DNA from: Glossina fuscipes
Lineage: Eukaryota; Arthropoda; Insecta; Diptera; Glossinidae
Direction: 5' to 3'
DNA: 64,000 bases
Assembly (NCBI RefSeq): GCF_014805625.2
Contig: NW_023998464.1
Span: forward strand, 6,456,611-6,520,610
A program made the position numbers and the translations under genes. Below are positions 47,871-60,600 of the stretch, piece by piece (position 1 is the first letter of the stretch; every line of letters begins with the position of its first letter). The notes under the pieces were generated by a model that worked only from the letters and a program-made list of their open reading frames with translations, ran no database searches and was not told where the DNA came from.

Positions 47871-50800
47871 TGGATACGCAAAGAAACGATTTATTTTGAA
47901 TTTAAAAAATAATTGCTAAACAAAACGTTTAAGCTATTTTCAATGCGTTAACTGCTTTCATTTTATAAGTTATAAGAAGTGCAACGATCACTTTCAAGAA
48001 GAGAATCGGTAACGAATTCATCAAATAGCTCCTGCCAAAAAACATTTTGTCGGTTCGAAATCGCTACAAATGCGTTTGGAAACTGTGAAAAAAAATGATT
48101 GGTTAATGGTGGAATTTTTATAAGATGTGCTTAGAGAATATTTTAAAGATGCACTTTAGAAGTGCACAACATAAAAGGTAGAGCAGCAGCAGTGACATCG
48201 TCAACGAATAGTCGGAAAAGTGCAAGTTTTCGCCAGCGAAATGTATTGTGCCATCCTTCAACCTGAGGTGTAATTTAAGTACTTAAAAAAGACCAGCGGA
48301 AATGGTGCAAATGCACATCTTATCCATCTTTTAACGAAGGGTATATTGCTAAACTCCAATAGCGATAATGAAGTGATGAGTTCCTAAAAACAAGCACATT
48401 TTACCACTCGCATATCGCTCCATGTTGAAATTTTTAATTTCTCACTGTCTTACTCATCCACATGCAATATCTCGAGCTCATCTAATTTGAAGTGTGCACA
48501 ACAAGGACGCGGAGCTTTGCGATGATCTTACTTTCATATCAAATTTTGTAGCATTAAATGATCGTGAGCGGGATTATAGCGAGATGGACAACGTCCGCGG
48601 CAATAGCCTGCATCCGTTTCCGTGTTTTTCACCGCACTGTTGAAATTTCCGAAAAGGAAAGTGTGGCTATCTTACAGTTATCTTTTTGCGTTCTTCTCAA
48701 CTTTAGTAATGTCGTATTTGCTATGACTCAATCTATAGGACTCTTCATGCAGAGGTTCTAAAGTGCTTTTTATATTAACTTTGGCAAAAACATGTTTGTA
48801 ATATTTCAGATTATTGCGCTAGCATTTTTGAAAAATTGCTTTAATCCTGAGTTATTCAACAAAATCTTGCGCCTTATGCTTACAGAAGTGTCAAGCCCTT
48901 GAAATGATATATCCCACATAACGTAACCACATCTCAGAAAATCTCAGCTTCTTCAGTATTATCGAGCAATGCAAAGACCCTCTGCAACAGCAATGGAAGT
49001 AGACTTTGCAATTGCAGACTATTGGATCTATAACACAACAACAACAGTTTCTTGCTTTATTTTACGATCGTTTGGTGGAGAACTTTGAAGGACAGGTAAA
49101 ATGGTGCTTTCAAGTTTTCGAAGATTAGGAAGCTCAGAAGCAGCAATTTTTTGTTTTAGTAGAACTTTTACCTGCTCTGCTACCAACCAGATATGATCAT
49201 ATTCTACAACTACTGAAAACATGCAATGAATGCTTCTTGAAATAATTTTTAAGTGACAGAAATATAGTTGAGAAAAACGATTGAAATCATTACTATAATT
49301 AATAAATTAGAAACATCTGGAAAACGTTTTATACATCATAGGTTTAATATGTTACACAATTTATATGCAATCAATTTGATGGCTCATAAATTGCACAATA
49401 TTGCTTCTATACGCATCACCATAATTTTATAAAAATATATTGTATAGACATTACATATTTGTAATTATTCACTATTATTCATTTACGCAAAAACATGAAA
49501 ATATTGTGGCGCCGCTTGCTTTGCGTTGAACGCATTAAATGAACCCATTAAGAACTATATTTTACAAAAAAGAAAAAAATGAGAGAAATCGCACTTAAGC
49601 CATTACAAGTTTTCATTATGCATCCTAGAGCATTGTTTTGCTCGTTCCCGCTTTTTTTTTTTAATTTATCCCGCCATAATTCCATGAGAGCGGTGCAGTT
49701 AAAACTAGTTTGACTTTCCATAGATTTGGTTTGACGCTCTAATACTTCATTTTGCATGGCACCATAAGGTACACTCGCAATTTAGTAGCTCTTAATTTTG
49801 CTTTGATGTCTTTTATCGTGTTGTACAAACAATAGTCAAATTCTGGGTATTGACTTTCGTGACTATAAGAGAGTAAACAGTAAAATTTGTACTACTTTTG
49901 CTTTTGTGCTTGGGGCACGATTTTTTTGATATTTAGGACTTAATATATGCCTGCAACGATAGACATTTACGTAAATCGAATACGCGTTCCCTTTTCTATA
50001 TACATATATCTTATTCATAAGTCCAATTTGTGCGACTACTGCGAAAGAAATAGCAAACATAGTTTCGGCTCGCTGAGAATAATAAGGTAAGCAATTATAT
50101 ACACGTTAGAATCAACTCATCAACTATGCAAAGCCAGATAATTGTGTGTCGTCTAAAGATTGCTTGACAACTCCAAAGCAGTGCGTAAAAATTTATGAAG
50201 CATTTGTCAATTACGAACATGTCGTTTAAACGATGGGAACCTTTTTATACTTGCTGCAGGAACGCTGCAACGGTCCTAGTAATAATCCTGCCAGGCTCCA
50301 ATTCAATACATCTTAAAATAAGCAATCCCTCTTCTATACTCTTATGTATTTGAAGCCTTAAAAAAATACACTCGTCAATATTTTTGTGACCAAAAGCATT
50401 CAAGAATTAAGACAATGCAGGGCTGTGCATAAATTCGAAAAATCGTCATCGTTTCACATACGCAATTACTTACCGTTTATTTCACGAAGACATTCAAGTC
50501 CTTATGATTTACATTCTCATTAAATTTGCAGCATAGAAAAATTTTGAAATTATATGTTTAACAAATTTATTTTTAGTAAATTTTTTCTTACAAACGTCAT
50601 ATAATAAAATAAAAAAAGAACTAAAAGTTTTATAAAATATAAATACTTTTATTCGAATTTTCATAAGACTTACAAATTTTAGTTTTTCTTTTTCCACAAA
50701 GAACGTAGACATTTACATGTATGCATGAGAGGTTAAAATTCCATTTTTTATCTTTTCAATTAAATGTTAAGGTTTAAGTGTTTCTTAACTTTTCTTCTTT

Positions 50801-50922
50801 TATGACAATACCTAAATTTGGCTTCATGTGTAACCGATATATCGGACGAAAGTTTTAGCACGAGAAATTAAATATTTTCCGTATTTTAGCAATTTTTAAG
50901 GGTTTTCTTTTCTTTTTTGTCT
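47871..50922. other. Stretch without a supported gene
   Basis: A minus-strand 64-codon frame at 49222-49028 (VVVEYDHIWLVAEQVKVLLK, then KIAASELPNLRKLESTILPV) follows an acceptor-like TGCATGTTTTCAG and is peptide-like, but I cannot assign it. Other frames are short or low-complexity. 50900-51000 is the 3' flank of Arpc2. Confidence 0.4.
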
Positions 50923-50928
50923 TTTATT
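50923..50928 (-). terminator. Polyadenylation signal for Arpc2
   Basis: AATAAA on the minus strand lies about 150 nt after the Arpc2 stop codon, a suitable place for 3' end formation. Confidence 0.6.
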
Positions 50929-51075
50929 AATTTAATACACAATACAAATTAATACAAAATAATTAAAGAAAAACAACTAGACATCCTCGACAAATCATTC
51001 TTTACGTATAAATGTTCTCCCCCTATAATAAATTTCAAATAAAGTTTCGTAAAAATGATTTTAAAAAAAGTAAGC

Positions 51076-51189
51076 TTACGTTATGGTCTTTTTTTCGGTA
51101 ATTTTTTGTTCTGGTCTAGCACGATTGAGTACCTTTAGGAAATCTGAAGTTTTTGCACGCATTCTAGAGTGTATGTAAGCCTTTGAACA
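51076..51189 (-). CDS. Arpc2: Arpc2 exon 7 (stop codon)
   Basis: 114 nt; acceptor CAATCATAG. It encodes [13 protein letters not shown] to the stop after KKTIT. Confidence 0.95.
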   Translation of the reverse strand, partial: CSKAYIHSRMRAKTSDFLKVLNRARPEQKITEKKTIT

Positions 51190-54100
51190 CTATGATTGAA
51201 AAAAAACTTTCGACTTGATCATTTTTTACATTTTTACAATATTAAAATCATTCACCTTAATGTGGTAATGTAGATAATCTCGGAACATATGTATTAAATT
51301 AATTGTATTATCTCTAGTTTCTTTATTAGTATGACGTGGAAAAAGCACTGAAAAATTGATAATAAAAAGAAAACGTTAAAAAACGCGCAATTTTATATTT
51401 TTTAAAGGTTTTACCAAAAGTAACATAACCAATATTATCGCCAACTTTAGCATCCGTATTGGCCAATTCCAAAGGTGGTTCGCGATGCGAAAAGAGCACT
51501 TGCGGTGCAGTATGCGAAGCACGACGGCCTTCTCTCAATTCCTGCATAAATACTTTGCCTATAACAACATCATCCTCATCCCGAAATATAGTACTAAAAA
51601 CCACTGTAACGCGATCCGATTTAGCCTCCACATATCTTTAACATTTCAATTTTATTCATTCAAATAAATTAATTGATTTCTATGAAATTGCTTTGCCACC
51701 AGCAACTTACAATGTTTCATCGCTACGATAATTGATAACAGCACGTTTTTGTCCTTCTTCGCCTTGCTCTTGAAAATCAAAATATTTCTCAAAAACTGAA
51801 GCAAAACAATTACGTTTTAACAAGCCAATCCTTTTGGCAATTTGTTCCCAATCCTTGGGTATGTTATCCAAATTAATAAGTACGGATACGTTGTAACCTA
51901 CAACAAAACAAATTTATTTAACGAAAAATATATCAAATTTGAGACGAATATTTAATAATCACACTAACATAAAAGATTTCTAGTTAATTACGGTCACATA
52001 CATATCTTTACATATTCAATTTTTGATATCGCTTTTAGTTTCAGATCATTATTTCATTTAAAATTGCAAAATGCTCGCAGCCAAGTATTACTAATTTGTT
52101 TCGCCATCGGTTTATAAACATACATTTTGGCAGTTCGTATTTGGTGCCTGAAAAGGGGAACACACTTGGCCAATCCTTAGCAAAAAACGCTCAACGTGTT
52201 ATAGTTATCATGGATTACTGCTATCGAAATCAAGGATAGCTATAATATGAGGTTAAAATCAATTATTTATCGCTCGGTGGAGACAGTATAACATGACAGT
52301 AAGAATCAACTAAAAATATTGCCACTTTTATTCGTGTGTCACGTTTCGCATTCGTTAGCATTTAGTTCGCATAAAAAAAATGTTATGCATGCGAAGAGCA
52401 TTTATAGTTTTCTTTACGAAAGTAGTACGACTTTCCCGCGAAAATTCTACATAAAATATTGGAATAATTTTTTCAACTCTTTATGAGGATTGCGGACAGC
52501 GCACTAATGACACCTTCTTGTTTGATACTGAAAAATGAAGCAAGAAGTCTTTAAATATCTCTCTCGAGAATCTAACAAAAGGCAAAAGATTGATGAACAG
52601 GCTTGGCCCAAATTACTTAAACAATTTCCAAATTTAAATATTGTGATATATGTGATATATCCTCTCATTGTTGCTCCAAAGTGACAAAATGAATATTCTT
52701 CAACCCATCCGCCGTAAAAGGCGATTAACTGAAAGGATAACTAACCATCTTCCGCGTCTGTTAGCAAACTGCCATATTCACGCTTGAGCAATTCATCGGC
52801 ACCGTGTTCTTGTAGTTGTTGATAAAATTTCAATGAAATGCTGGTCTGTATAAAATTGCAGAGAATTATTTTTTATTTTCTTATTCAACTTAGAAGTAAC
52901 ATAAACACTCATTACTTACTCTAACTTTAGTCTTATCGTTATTTATATTGGAAATGTGAAATAACACACCATCGAAATCTGCTATTTTTATATCTATTGA
53001 TTCCGGTTTTAAACTGCAACGAGAATAAACATTATTGGGAAATAATACCTGATAGGGGCTATTATTCAAAATTGTTTTTATAAATAAATGAGGTAAATTA
53101 ACACAATTCTTAGATTAGATAAGGTAAGGCGACCTTCGATACTCACAAAACCAAAGTGTGTTATAGATATTAAAAAAAATATATATAAAAAAATAAAAAA
53201 AAAAATTAGAAACCAACTTCCCAGTAAAGTTCTAATGCACGATGAATAAAATGTTTTTATAGTTTTCCCTGTACTGTGCTCATAATATATTCATTGATTG
53301 AGCAAAATAAATTAAACTGTCACTAAAATGTGTCAGCTTTTTTCATACGTTCTTAATTTTTTCCGTTCAAAAGCGTAGTTTACGCTATGACTTATTCAGT
53401 TTACATGGTTTTATGCGAATGAATTTCTTTCAATTTTCTTATGCTCAAAAATTGTTGCACATATTTTCATAGGATATTTCGCCGCCAAATTTTCCAAAGG
53501 CCACGTTTTAAGTGTAAAATCATTTCATAATTAATGTAAAGATGCGGAAAGTCTTGGAAATCGGTAATGTGCTGTACTTGAAAATGAGTTTCGCACCATG
53601 TTTGGCAGCTTTTGTGCAAGCCGTTGTGAAATTTGTTAAAATCTGCCGTCGATAACCGAGACACGTTGTTATCTTCGCTCTTGAAACTCCTAGCAATATC
53701 TTACGATTTAGCAAGGAGAAGGTTGCGCTAGCAAAACCCTCATCATGTAAATCTTCAAGTCGTCAATTCGAAGAATGAGGAAAAGCCTCTATAAGAGCGT
53801 AAATGACGAAACGAAGTTTGGTTTTTTCTTATCGCATAATTGGCAAGGAACTCCAGAAATATGTGAATCACTTTTACAAAGCATTTAAGTCATATCTGAG
53901 GCGATCATAGAGAGTCAAAAAAGATTCGTGAACCTAGACTTCGCGCTGCTAGACTGTTCTTCACACGCCGCAACAGAATTAAGATTTTGTCAGCCAACAC
54001 CTTTGATTTCCAACAAGTAAGTAAAATCTAATTCCTGCAGGCTGATTACGTTTTCGTGCATCTTTTTGTACAAAGTGCTTAATAATTGTTGTAGAAATAC

Positions 54101-56713
54101 ACGTCTTCTTCTTAATTGCACTGTAATAAATTTAGAAACGTTTGAGAGAAATGTAGTATTGAAAATTCAAAGCATCCTGCTTTTAGCTCCATCACCATTC
54201 AATAATATTCGATTTAAAGTTAATTTTGCTCCCACTTTTAACAATTTTGTCGCAGTTTTTAATAAAGGATTCTTCGTTATCTGCGACGTTCTCCTACTTT
54301 TCAATTTCATATATTTAACTTTTTTATTTTCGAAAAACAAAACAAGTCATAAAGAGAAAAAGACAGTGAAGGGGAATGCCATTAATACGTGGACCAAAAT
54401 TTTCAGATCTCGACCCGCTGGAGCCAGTTATTACTTATGCCCAATATACCCAAATTGATTTTCATCGGCGTTCCTTGATAAGTACTGAAATTGTAGATAG
54501 CTAAATATTAACTGAACACTTTGTTGAGGACTTTTGCACATATCTTAAGAGATTCTCTTTTCGAAATTTTCTAATTTCCCTACAAACCGATATCAAAATT
54601 AAATCAATTTGTCAACAACGTCTATCTACTGTTTTAATAAACGCTTGTGGTTTCATAAAACAGCTTTTTTTACCGATTGTTGATTAATTTAGGAGTATTT
54701 GAGAGATATATTTTATTTAAAGTTCAAAATATCCCACTTTTAACTCCTTAAAACGATTATATTACGTAACATTATCTTAATGTTTACCAGCAATCAAGGA
54801 ACAAAGACCTAAAAACGTGGAAGCATGCATAAATTTTCTTTTAGCACACAGCTGTTTGTCAAGCTTGAAATATGAAATGTGCTTTGGAGGCATTAACAAG
54901 TGTATTTTTGCAAAAACAAAAGCACAGACAAACGCATAGCATAGAAGTGATACCATGTTCCTCATATGTGTACATAAGTGTATATATATATATTTTTTTT
55001 CTTTAATGTACGTTATTGTATTAATAAAAACCACTTTAGAAAACAATTGCATTAAAAAACAATTGAGATAACTAAATATGGAAGTTAATGGCTAAGTAGG
55101 TCAATTTCGATAGAAGGAGAAATAAGTCCAAACTACGGCAAATAAAACAAAAAGCAAAAAAGAGAGCAAACTTATAATCGAATCGCAGACTTCTAACATG
55201 TTGGGTAAAGACATTTATAAATGATGGCAGATTTATTTAATTACGAATGATTTATGCAACAGGCTCTCTGAAAGTTTGTTTGTCCCGACTGATAAATATA
55301 CACAATCTTTCTAAATAGCTGTTCTATATTTCAGGGTAGAATCTCAAAGACGAGCTGCATCGATTTCTAATGTAACCGCCGATTAATATTAAATTGGCTT
55401 TTTTTTGGGGATTTTTTAAGGACAAGTAAGAGGGGGCCTTCGGCTTCTCGACCTAGATCTATATAACCCGTAGCTTTAAAGTTGGGCAATTAATTTGAGG
55501 TCGATGAAAGAATCTTGTACTTACAATATTGTTATATTCTTAAACATAAAATGCATTCACACGTCAAAATAATTATTAGATTGTTCAACTTCTCTAAGGC
55601 ATTAGAAGATCTGTTTAGAAAGTGTTTATGCTCATTTAAAAGCACTTCCAATGAAAATTACGTTAGCATAGCTTGATCGGATGGTTCTGCCAAGAAATGA
55701 GTGCCTTTGATAAAGCTTTTGAAGTTGTTTATAAATTCGGCTATGGAATCATTAATTTTGCTATCATTTTCTCTGCTATTTCCCCACACGTCAAGTGTGG
55801 AAAACTTTCCCTTCGACAGAGGCCGCGAAACATCCTCCATGAGATCTCCAAACTAGTGACTAAGGAAGTTTTGGATGATGAGTTTTATAGTCTTGCGATT
55901 CATATATATAGAAACGGTTTTTCAAAACGACTCATAAACAAACACTTGCCACTTTTGTACTTTTGATTCGCATTTTGCAAAATAACTTTAAAATAACATT
56001 TTTCAGCGAAATATGTGGAAGGAAGTCCACAATTTAATGCAAACATTTACACAAAGATTAAAATTTTTAAAAATCGCACATGTGTTTTATAAATATGCAG
56101 AAAAAACTATATATTTTTTTTGAGATATAAACTTGCATCAGCTATTCTATTGACAGCGGTATTGCCATTTTTTAAATGTTTTTCAAGAATATATATTTTT
56201 TTGTTATACTTAAATATAAAATTAATGACCTGCATGAAGGCTTTTGTTGTTTTATCTTCTCTACCCCCTATAAAAATTGTGAAAAAAGGGGCCTTTGCGC
56301 TACAGCGGCGGCATTCTTTACATGCTTTCACAAATTCTTATATAGGAATGCAAACTGCATGAATTGATTAATGTAACTTTACGTAAAATTGCATAAAAAT
56401 ATAGGCAAATATCATGAACACAAAAACACTATTTAAGTAGACCAACACCCGGCCTTACATAAAGAAAGAAAATGCAACAACAACAGTATTTTTATATATG
56501 TACCGATACAAACTTTCCCATCATAATGAAAATAAGAGCATAAAATATAAATAACTCAAATAGTATATGAATGATTAACGAAGGTCTACCAGCATTTAAA
56601 GAGAACAACCGAATGTGTGTGCGTTTGTTTGGTACTCACCCGGCCAATGCATTACGGAATTTAACCAATAAAGTCTCCTCGACAATGCGATTATTGATTT
56701 CCAGCAAAATCAT
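51076..56713 (-). CDS. Arpc2: Arpc2, Arp2/3 complex subunit 2 (p34), complete gene
   Basis: Seven exons join in phase to a 293-aa protein (human about 300): 56713-56640, 53013-52920, 52845-52746, 51897-51711, 51635-51415, 51347-51256 and 51189-51076 (stop TAA 51078-51076). Key stretches are [20 protein letters not shown] (exon 1), [18 protein letters not shown] (2), [20 protein letters not shown] (3), [16 protein letters not shown] (4), [20 protein letters not shown] and [19 protein letters not shown] (5), [19 protein letters not shown] (6) and [18 protein letters not shown] (7). With ARPC4 this subunit forms the core that holds the complex on the mother actin filament during branch nucleation. 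All sites are GT-AG, with no stop or shift. Intron 1 is 3.6 kb; the others run from 67 to 1022 bp. The short basic C-terminus is shorter than in vertebrates. Confidence 0.97.
51256..51347 (-). CDS. Arpc2: Arpc2 exon 6
   Basis: 92 nt; acceptor TTTTTCAG, donor AAG|GTGAAT. It encodes [17 protein letters not shown] to YHIK. Confidence 0.95.
51415..51635 (-). CDS. Arpc2: Arpc2 exon 5
   Basis: 221 nt; acceptor GTTAAAG, donor G|GTAAAA. It encodes [13 protein letters not shown] to DNIGYVTF, the most conserved block. Confidence 0.95.
51711..51897 (-). CDS. Arpc2: Arpc2 exon 4
   Basis: 187 nt; acceptor TTGTTGTAG, donor TT|GTAAGT. It encodes [18 protein letters not shown] to VINYRSDET. Confidence 0.95.
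52746..52845 (-). CDS. Arpc2: Arpc2 exon 3
   Basis: 100 nt; acceptor TTTATACAG, donor G|GTTAGT. It encodes [10 protein letters not shown] to [13 protein letters not shown]. Confidence 0.95.
52920..53013 (-). CDS. Arpc2: Arpc2 exon 2
   Basis: 94 nt; acceptor GTTGCAG, donor AGA|GTAAGT. It encodes [16 protein letters not shown] and on to NNDKTKVR. Confidence 0.95.
53014..56639 (-). other. Arpc2 intron 1
   Basis: This 3.6-kb first intron is AT-rich. It holds open frames at 53467-53714 (-), 54066-54458 (+) and 55658-55966 (both strands) with no recognisable domain, and a TATATATA patch at 54981-54990. No nested gene or transposon was identified. Confidence 0.7.
56640..56713 (-). CDS. Arpc2: Arpc2 exon 1 (start codon)
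   Basis: 74 nt; the ATG at 56713 follows AATAAAC. It encodes 24 codons and ends GG|GTGAGT, splitting a Gly codon. Confidence 0.95.
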
Positions 56714-58481
56714 GTTTATTTTGGTTTTTCAGCTCACACAGCAAACGTTGTAACCTACACACGCACGCCCACCCACACAAAAATACAACTTGGGAAAATT
56801 ATATTTATAAAAGAAAAAAAAAATTGAAAACGTGGTGGAATGACTGATTTTCCGATTATCTATCTGCTACCGCGTGTTACGTACGCCTTTGAAGCGAAAT
56901 CAAAATAAACGCGTTGAAAAGCTTTTACGAATTTCGGATCTCAACGCAGGATTTAAATTAGCATGTGATGGCCACTTTTCAATTTATAAGAATTATGCGA
57001 AAAAATAATTGATAGAGAGAGAGAGTGCTGGATGATAAAATACCGCCCTCTCTCAGTTTAATCACCCTTAGTTGACGTTAGCTGCGATTGTTGTTGCGGT
57101 CTTGAAGACGTTTAACTTGACTTTAATGAATCAACACAAAAACATAAAAATTCTCACACCAATATATAAATTTTGTCATCACAAAAATTTGAGCGCAACG
57201 TTCTTTCTATTTTTTCTTTTCTGCTTATTTTATTGACTATTACACGGAAGCAGCTATATTCGCTTTTTCTTTCTGGTGCTCCCACTTCTTTTTGCAGTTT
57301 GTTGTTTGCTATACTTTGCGAATTGTACGTCGGCTTTTTTGGTATTAATTGAAATTCCAACACTTTTTCCACGCAGCAATCAACAGAAACTTTACTAGCT
57401 GATTCCACACACCTTCACACATTATATGAAAAAGTATTCATACGCACATTGTACTCCTCTGCTTTTTTGCCTCTTTTCTTGTTTTCTCTGCAGTAGACGT
57501 AATTTTTAATTAGAAAATTTCACTTGTTTCTAAACATATAATGTTTTCGTTGACTGTATTACGTGACTAGTTTGACTTATAAATTATTAATGTAAATTAT
57601 AGAGGACTTTTTTTATTGTATTATCAATAAAATACTGAAAAAAAATTTGTGGTTTAGAAACGGACTCTCCTCACTTTTCTTCTGTTTCTCGGTCTATGAT
57701 TTTCTTTGAATAAAAATTGACTCACATCTGACAGAGTTGTATAAAAATGAATGTTTTGCCAAATATCGTATTTAATACAAAACAGAGACGTAAAACAAAA
57801 TTAAAAAAATATGAACAAAAATTTCAAATACGTACATTCATCTATTGCTGTTGATTAGAATTGAATGGAAAGTATTATACCCTCCAAAACAAACGGCGCT
57901 AGCATTGAAACCTATTAATCTTTGTCATCAAGTGAAGAAGAAGAAGAACAAGGCTATTCATTTGTTCATAGTTTTTTGGTAAAGGTCTAGAGTTTCCGCT
58001 TAATGTGTGGTGTTCTGTTAAAACGCATTTACATTTAAATGAGATCGAAAAATTATTGCCAGTTGGTGCTAAAATATAGCCCGCTATGGAGTCAGTAATA
58101 TAGTCGTCCCTTACGTTGCTTCTTGCTATTTCAAAATGGTTACTTAATTTGTGAAAAATTTCGCATTTTATGTATTGACAGCAGTGTAATGTTACTAAGT
58201 CACACACGCCATAAATTATCCTCAATATCACCATCGCTTTCACCCAGAATTATTTTCAATTTATACGCAACAATTTAGTCGCACCCAGAATTATTTTCAA
58301 TTTATTTATTTATTTATTCTCACTATGTAAACAATTCATTTGATTGCGCAATACCATAATCAGCTGTAATTTGAAGAACATTTTGGGATTAAAATTACAA
58401 AATTGCATTTGTGGTTGAAAGATGGCAAAATTGAAACGATATTAATAGAAGTGAAAATTGCCTAAAAACTCGGGAAGAAAA
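56714..58481. promoter_or_regulatory. Divergent intergenic region between Arpc2 and the ema-like gene
   Basis: This should hold the Arpc2 5' UTR and promoter. An (AG)n run at 57014-57025 could bind GAGA-type factors. CA-rich leader sequence lies at 56755-56785. Open frames at 57154-57408 (-) and 57899-58243 (-) have no recognisable domain. No TATA box can be assigned with confidence. Confidence 0.4.
58241..58305. repeat. 24-bp direct repeat
   Basis: CACCCAGAATTATTTTCAAT plus TTAT occurs at 58241-58264 and again at 58282-58305, start to start 41 bp apart, with no mismatch. It ends in a TTTA-rich run. Confidence 0.85.
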
Positions 58482-58839
58482 ATGTTTCGTAGTGGAGTTG
58501 GTTTGGTGGCGTTTGGAATAAACCAAAAAACCGTTCATCGTTGGATCATCTAAAATATTTATATAGTATTTTAGAAAAAAGTACAACGGTATCTGAGAGT
58601 AATCGTTAAGAAGTATAGCGGAAATTTTAATATCGGGTGATCAACACGACAGTTCGCTATTCGAGTAAACAGCGCTTTATAACTATGTATTAATTATTTT
58701 CCTTTTTCCAGCTTTTTCCTAGAGAAAAATATGGTATCATACTTTTTGCATATAATGCGTCAAAAAAGCGGAGGTTCCAGTTTCGTAGGTATTCGATTAT
58801 TACAAACATTGAATATTCTCTTCGAAAATATACGTAATG
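58482..58839 (+). pseudogene. ema: ema/CLEC16A-like gene, exons 1-2, with two frameshifting deletions
   Basis: The ATG at 58482 reads MFRS and then loses frame: one base is missing at 58494-58495, after which SWFGGVWNKPKNRSSLDHLK and YLYSILEKSTTVSESNR follow in the next frame. At 58607 about 19 nt are missing, producing a TAA; the frame RSIAEILISGDQHDSSLF resumes. Exon 1 ends GA|GTAAAC at 58664, a 47-bp intron ends TTTTTCCAG, and exon 2 (58712-58839) encodes FFLEKNMVSYFLHIMRQKSG, then LLQTLNILFENIRN. This is the N-terminus of CLEC16A/Ema, an endosomal-maturation and autophagy protein. The exon 2 donor is weak (GTCTTG), and substitutions such as GDQ preceded by S rather than W add to the decay. 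Later exons were not found, so it is a non-processed pseudogene or a dead gene, unless assembly errors are to blame. Confidence 0.8.
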
Positions 58840-60390
58840 GTCTTGTTTATGATCTGAAAGGAGGTCTAAAACGTAATACTATTTTCATTATTATTATGTT
58901 TTTTTTTTGGTTTGTTTGAAAATGGATTGGACCAGTTACATTAAACTTAGATCCATAATCGTTATTAGCCATTGATGATAATTTTGGGTTCAGGTAGAGA
59001 CTGATGTAACTGGATGAAATCCAAACGTACCAAACTATTGTGCGCATTAGAAACTTCCTCCTTGTACTTTATTTTACCTAAGGTAATTGTAAAAAAAGAC
59101 GTATTCATGATGGACAGTACGACCACATCAAATATCTGAAAAATATGGAAAATTTCAATTTAATTTTTTCTTGTTTATTTGGTTGAGTAAAATAAACTTC
59201 GCAAAATTTTTTAGTACCAAAGCGTACTCAATCGTAAAATATGAATTAACCCACAACCAAAGTGCCTTCATACTTTGGAACTTTGGTGGTACATATTCTT
59301 CAATTTAGAAAGCTTTGACGGAGAATGTTGTTCAGTTCTTATGTAGTCTGTGCTTTGCTGCGTTTTCTGCAGCTGCAGTCAGCCAATAGCGTCGCATCTC
59401 TGCTCTGCTTTATAAGTTGCCTAGGGTGGTGATCGATCCCACCAGAATAGAAAACGAAAACATTAATAAATGAAAATTTTTTTCTCTTCTGCATGTTTGA
59501 AATATTATCGAATTTTCCAAAATTTTTCGTTTAAGTATTTCGATTTTCTGTAATTTATTTTACAGTTTAATTCTAATTGCATATTTTTGTATTGGAAATT
59601 TTTTGCACACAGTGCAGAATTCAATCTTTTTTAGTATTTCACACTGCTCACACTGCACCCCAATATTTTCCAATTTACTAAAAAGTTGTTTTCCTTTTTT
59701 TTTTGCCGAAATCAGCGCACTTACATCCAAACATATTGATATATTTATTATGATTTGCAGTAACTGTTTCCATCAATTTTGAAGTTTCTAAACATTGTCG
59801 AGGGATGTAAGTATTCTCTTTTTGACTGCGTTTCTATTTTCAGTTTTGCTTAAGAATTTTTGTTGTTTCTTCTGCTGCTTAGGTAACAAAATATTAGTTC
59901 TTCTTTTGCTTAAAAGTTTTTTTAACTTAAAATTCCTTTTTTGTTTATTCTGACGTTTGGATTTTTGTACAATCGTGTTTTGGACGCATTATTGTGCCGA
60001 ATTCGAATAATGATAGAAATATTGAGAAAAGCTAAAAAAGGGGCAACTTTAGCATCCGTCCGGCGTATTCATGGTACTCAACCTTGTTGGTTGTTTTAGT
60101 TAAATTAAAAGTATGTGTTTTTATTATTGCTGAATTTTGGCGCTCGATCATATGTTTTGGCGCCTGGTATGTGCTTGTAGATATATTATATATATATTCA
60201 TTGGAAGTAACAATCTATGTACATACGTGCTTGTGAATATAACTAAGTAATTCATTTCTCTATTATTAGATGCCAAAATTCCGTGAAAATTTCTAAAATT
60301 AAATAAAGAAAAAAATCTTTCTCGCATAAACTTTTTTTTTCGAAAACTACTGAGCTTGTTACATAGTCGATTTGCGATATTTGGACAAAA
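58840..60390. other. Non-coding stretch
   Basis: AT-rich, with T runs (59695-59704, 60332-60340) and a TATATATATA patch at 60181-60199. No further ema exon could be found here. Confidence 0.45.
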
Positions 60391-60600
60391 TCAACAACAA
60401 TCTCAACATCCTTGCGCTTCTACACAGTGCGAGCAGCGATACCTGCTTTTCCTAACCTCAATTTTGCGGCACATCACAAATCAACAAAACTCTCGATATC
60501 CTTGTGCTCCTACGCAAGAGTACAGCACCATCTGCTGCATACAACATCATCCCAATAAAATCAACTCTGTCATCCCACGACTACACTGACATCAAGTGGC
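60391..60600 (+). repeat. Degenerate tandem units in the LINE 5' region
   Basis: TCAACAACAATCTCAACATC...GCTTCTAC (60391) and TCAACAAAACTCTCGATATC...GCTCCTAC (60481) are 90 bp apart and match at 28 of the first 35 positions. A third, shorter TCAAC start lies at about 60560. 5' monomers of this kind can act as promoters in some LINEs. Confidence 0.55.

Noticed and set aside
53467..55966. Open frames inside Arpc2 intron 1
   Set aside because: None shows a domain, and pairs on opposite strands overlap; treated as intronic chance frames.
57154..58243. Minus-strand frames between Arpc2 and the ema-like start as extra Arpc2 5' coding
   Set aside because: Arpc2 already has a family-correct start (MILLEINNR) at 56713; these frames show no homology to the subunit.
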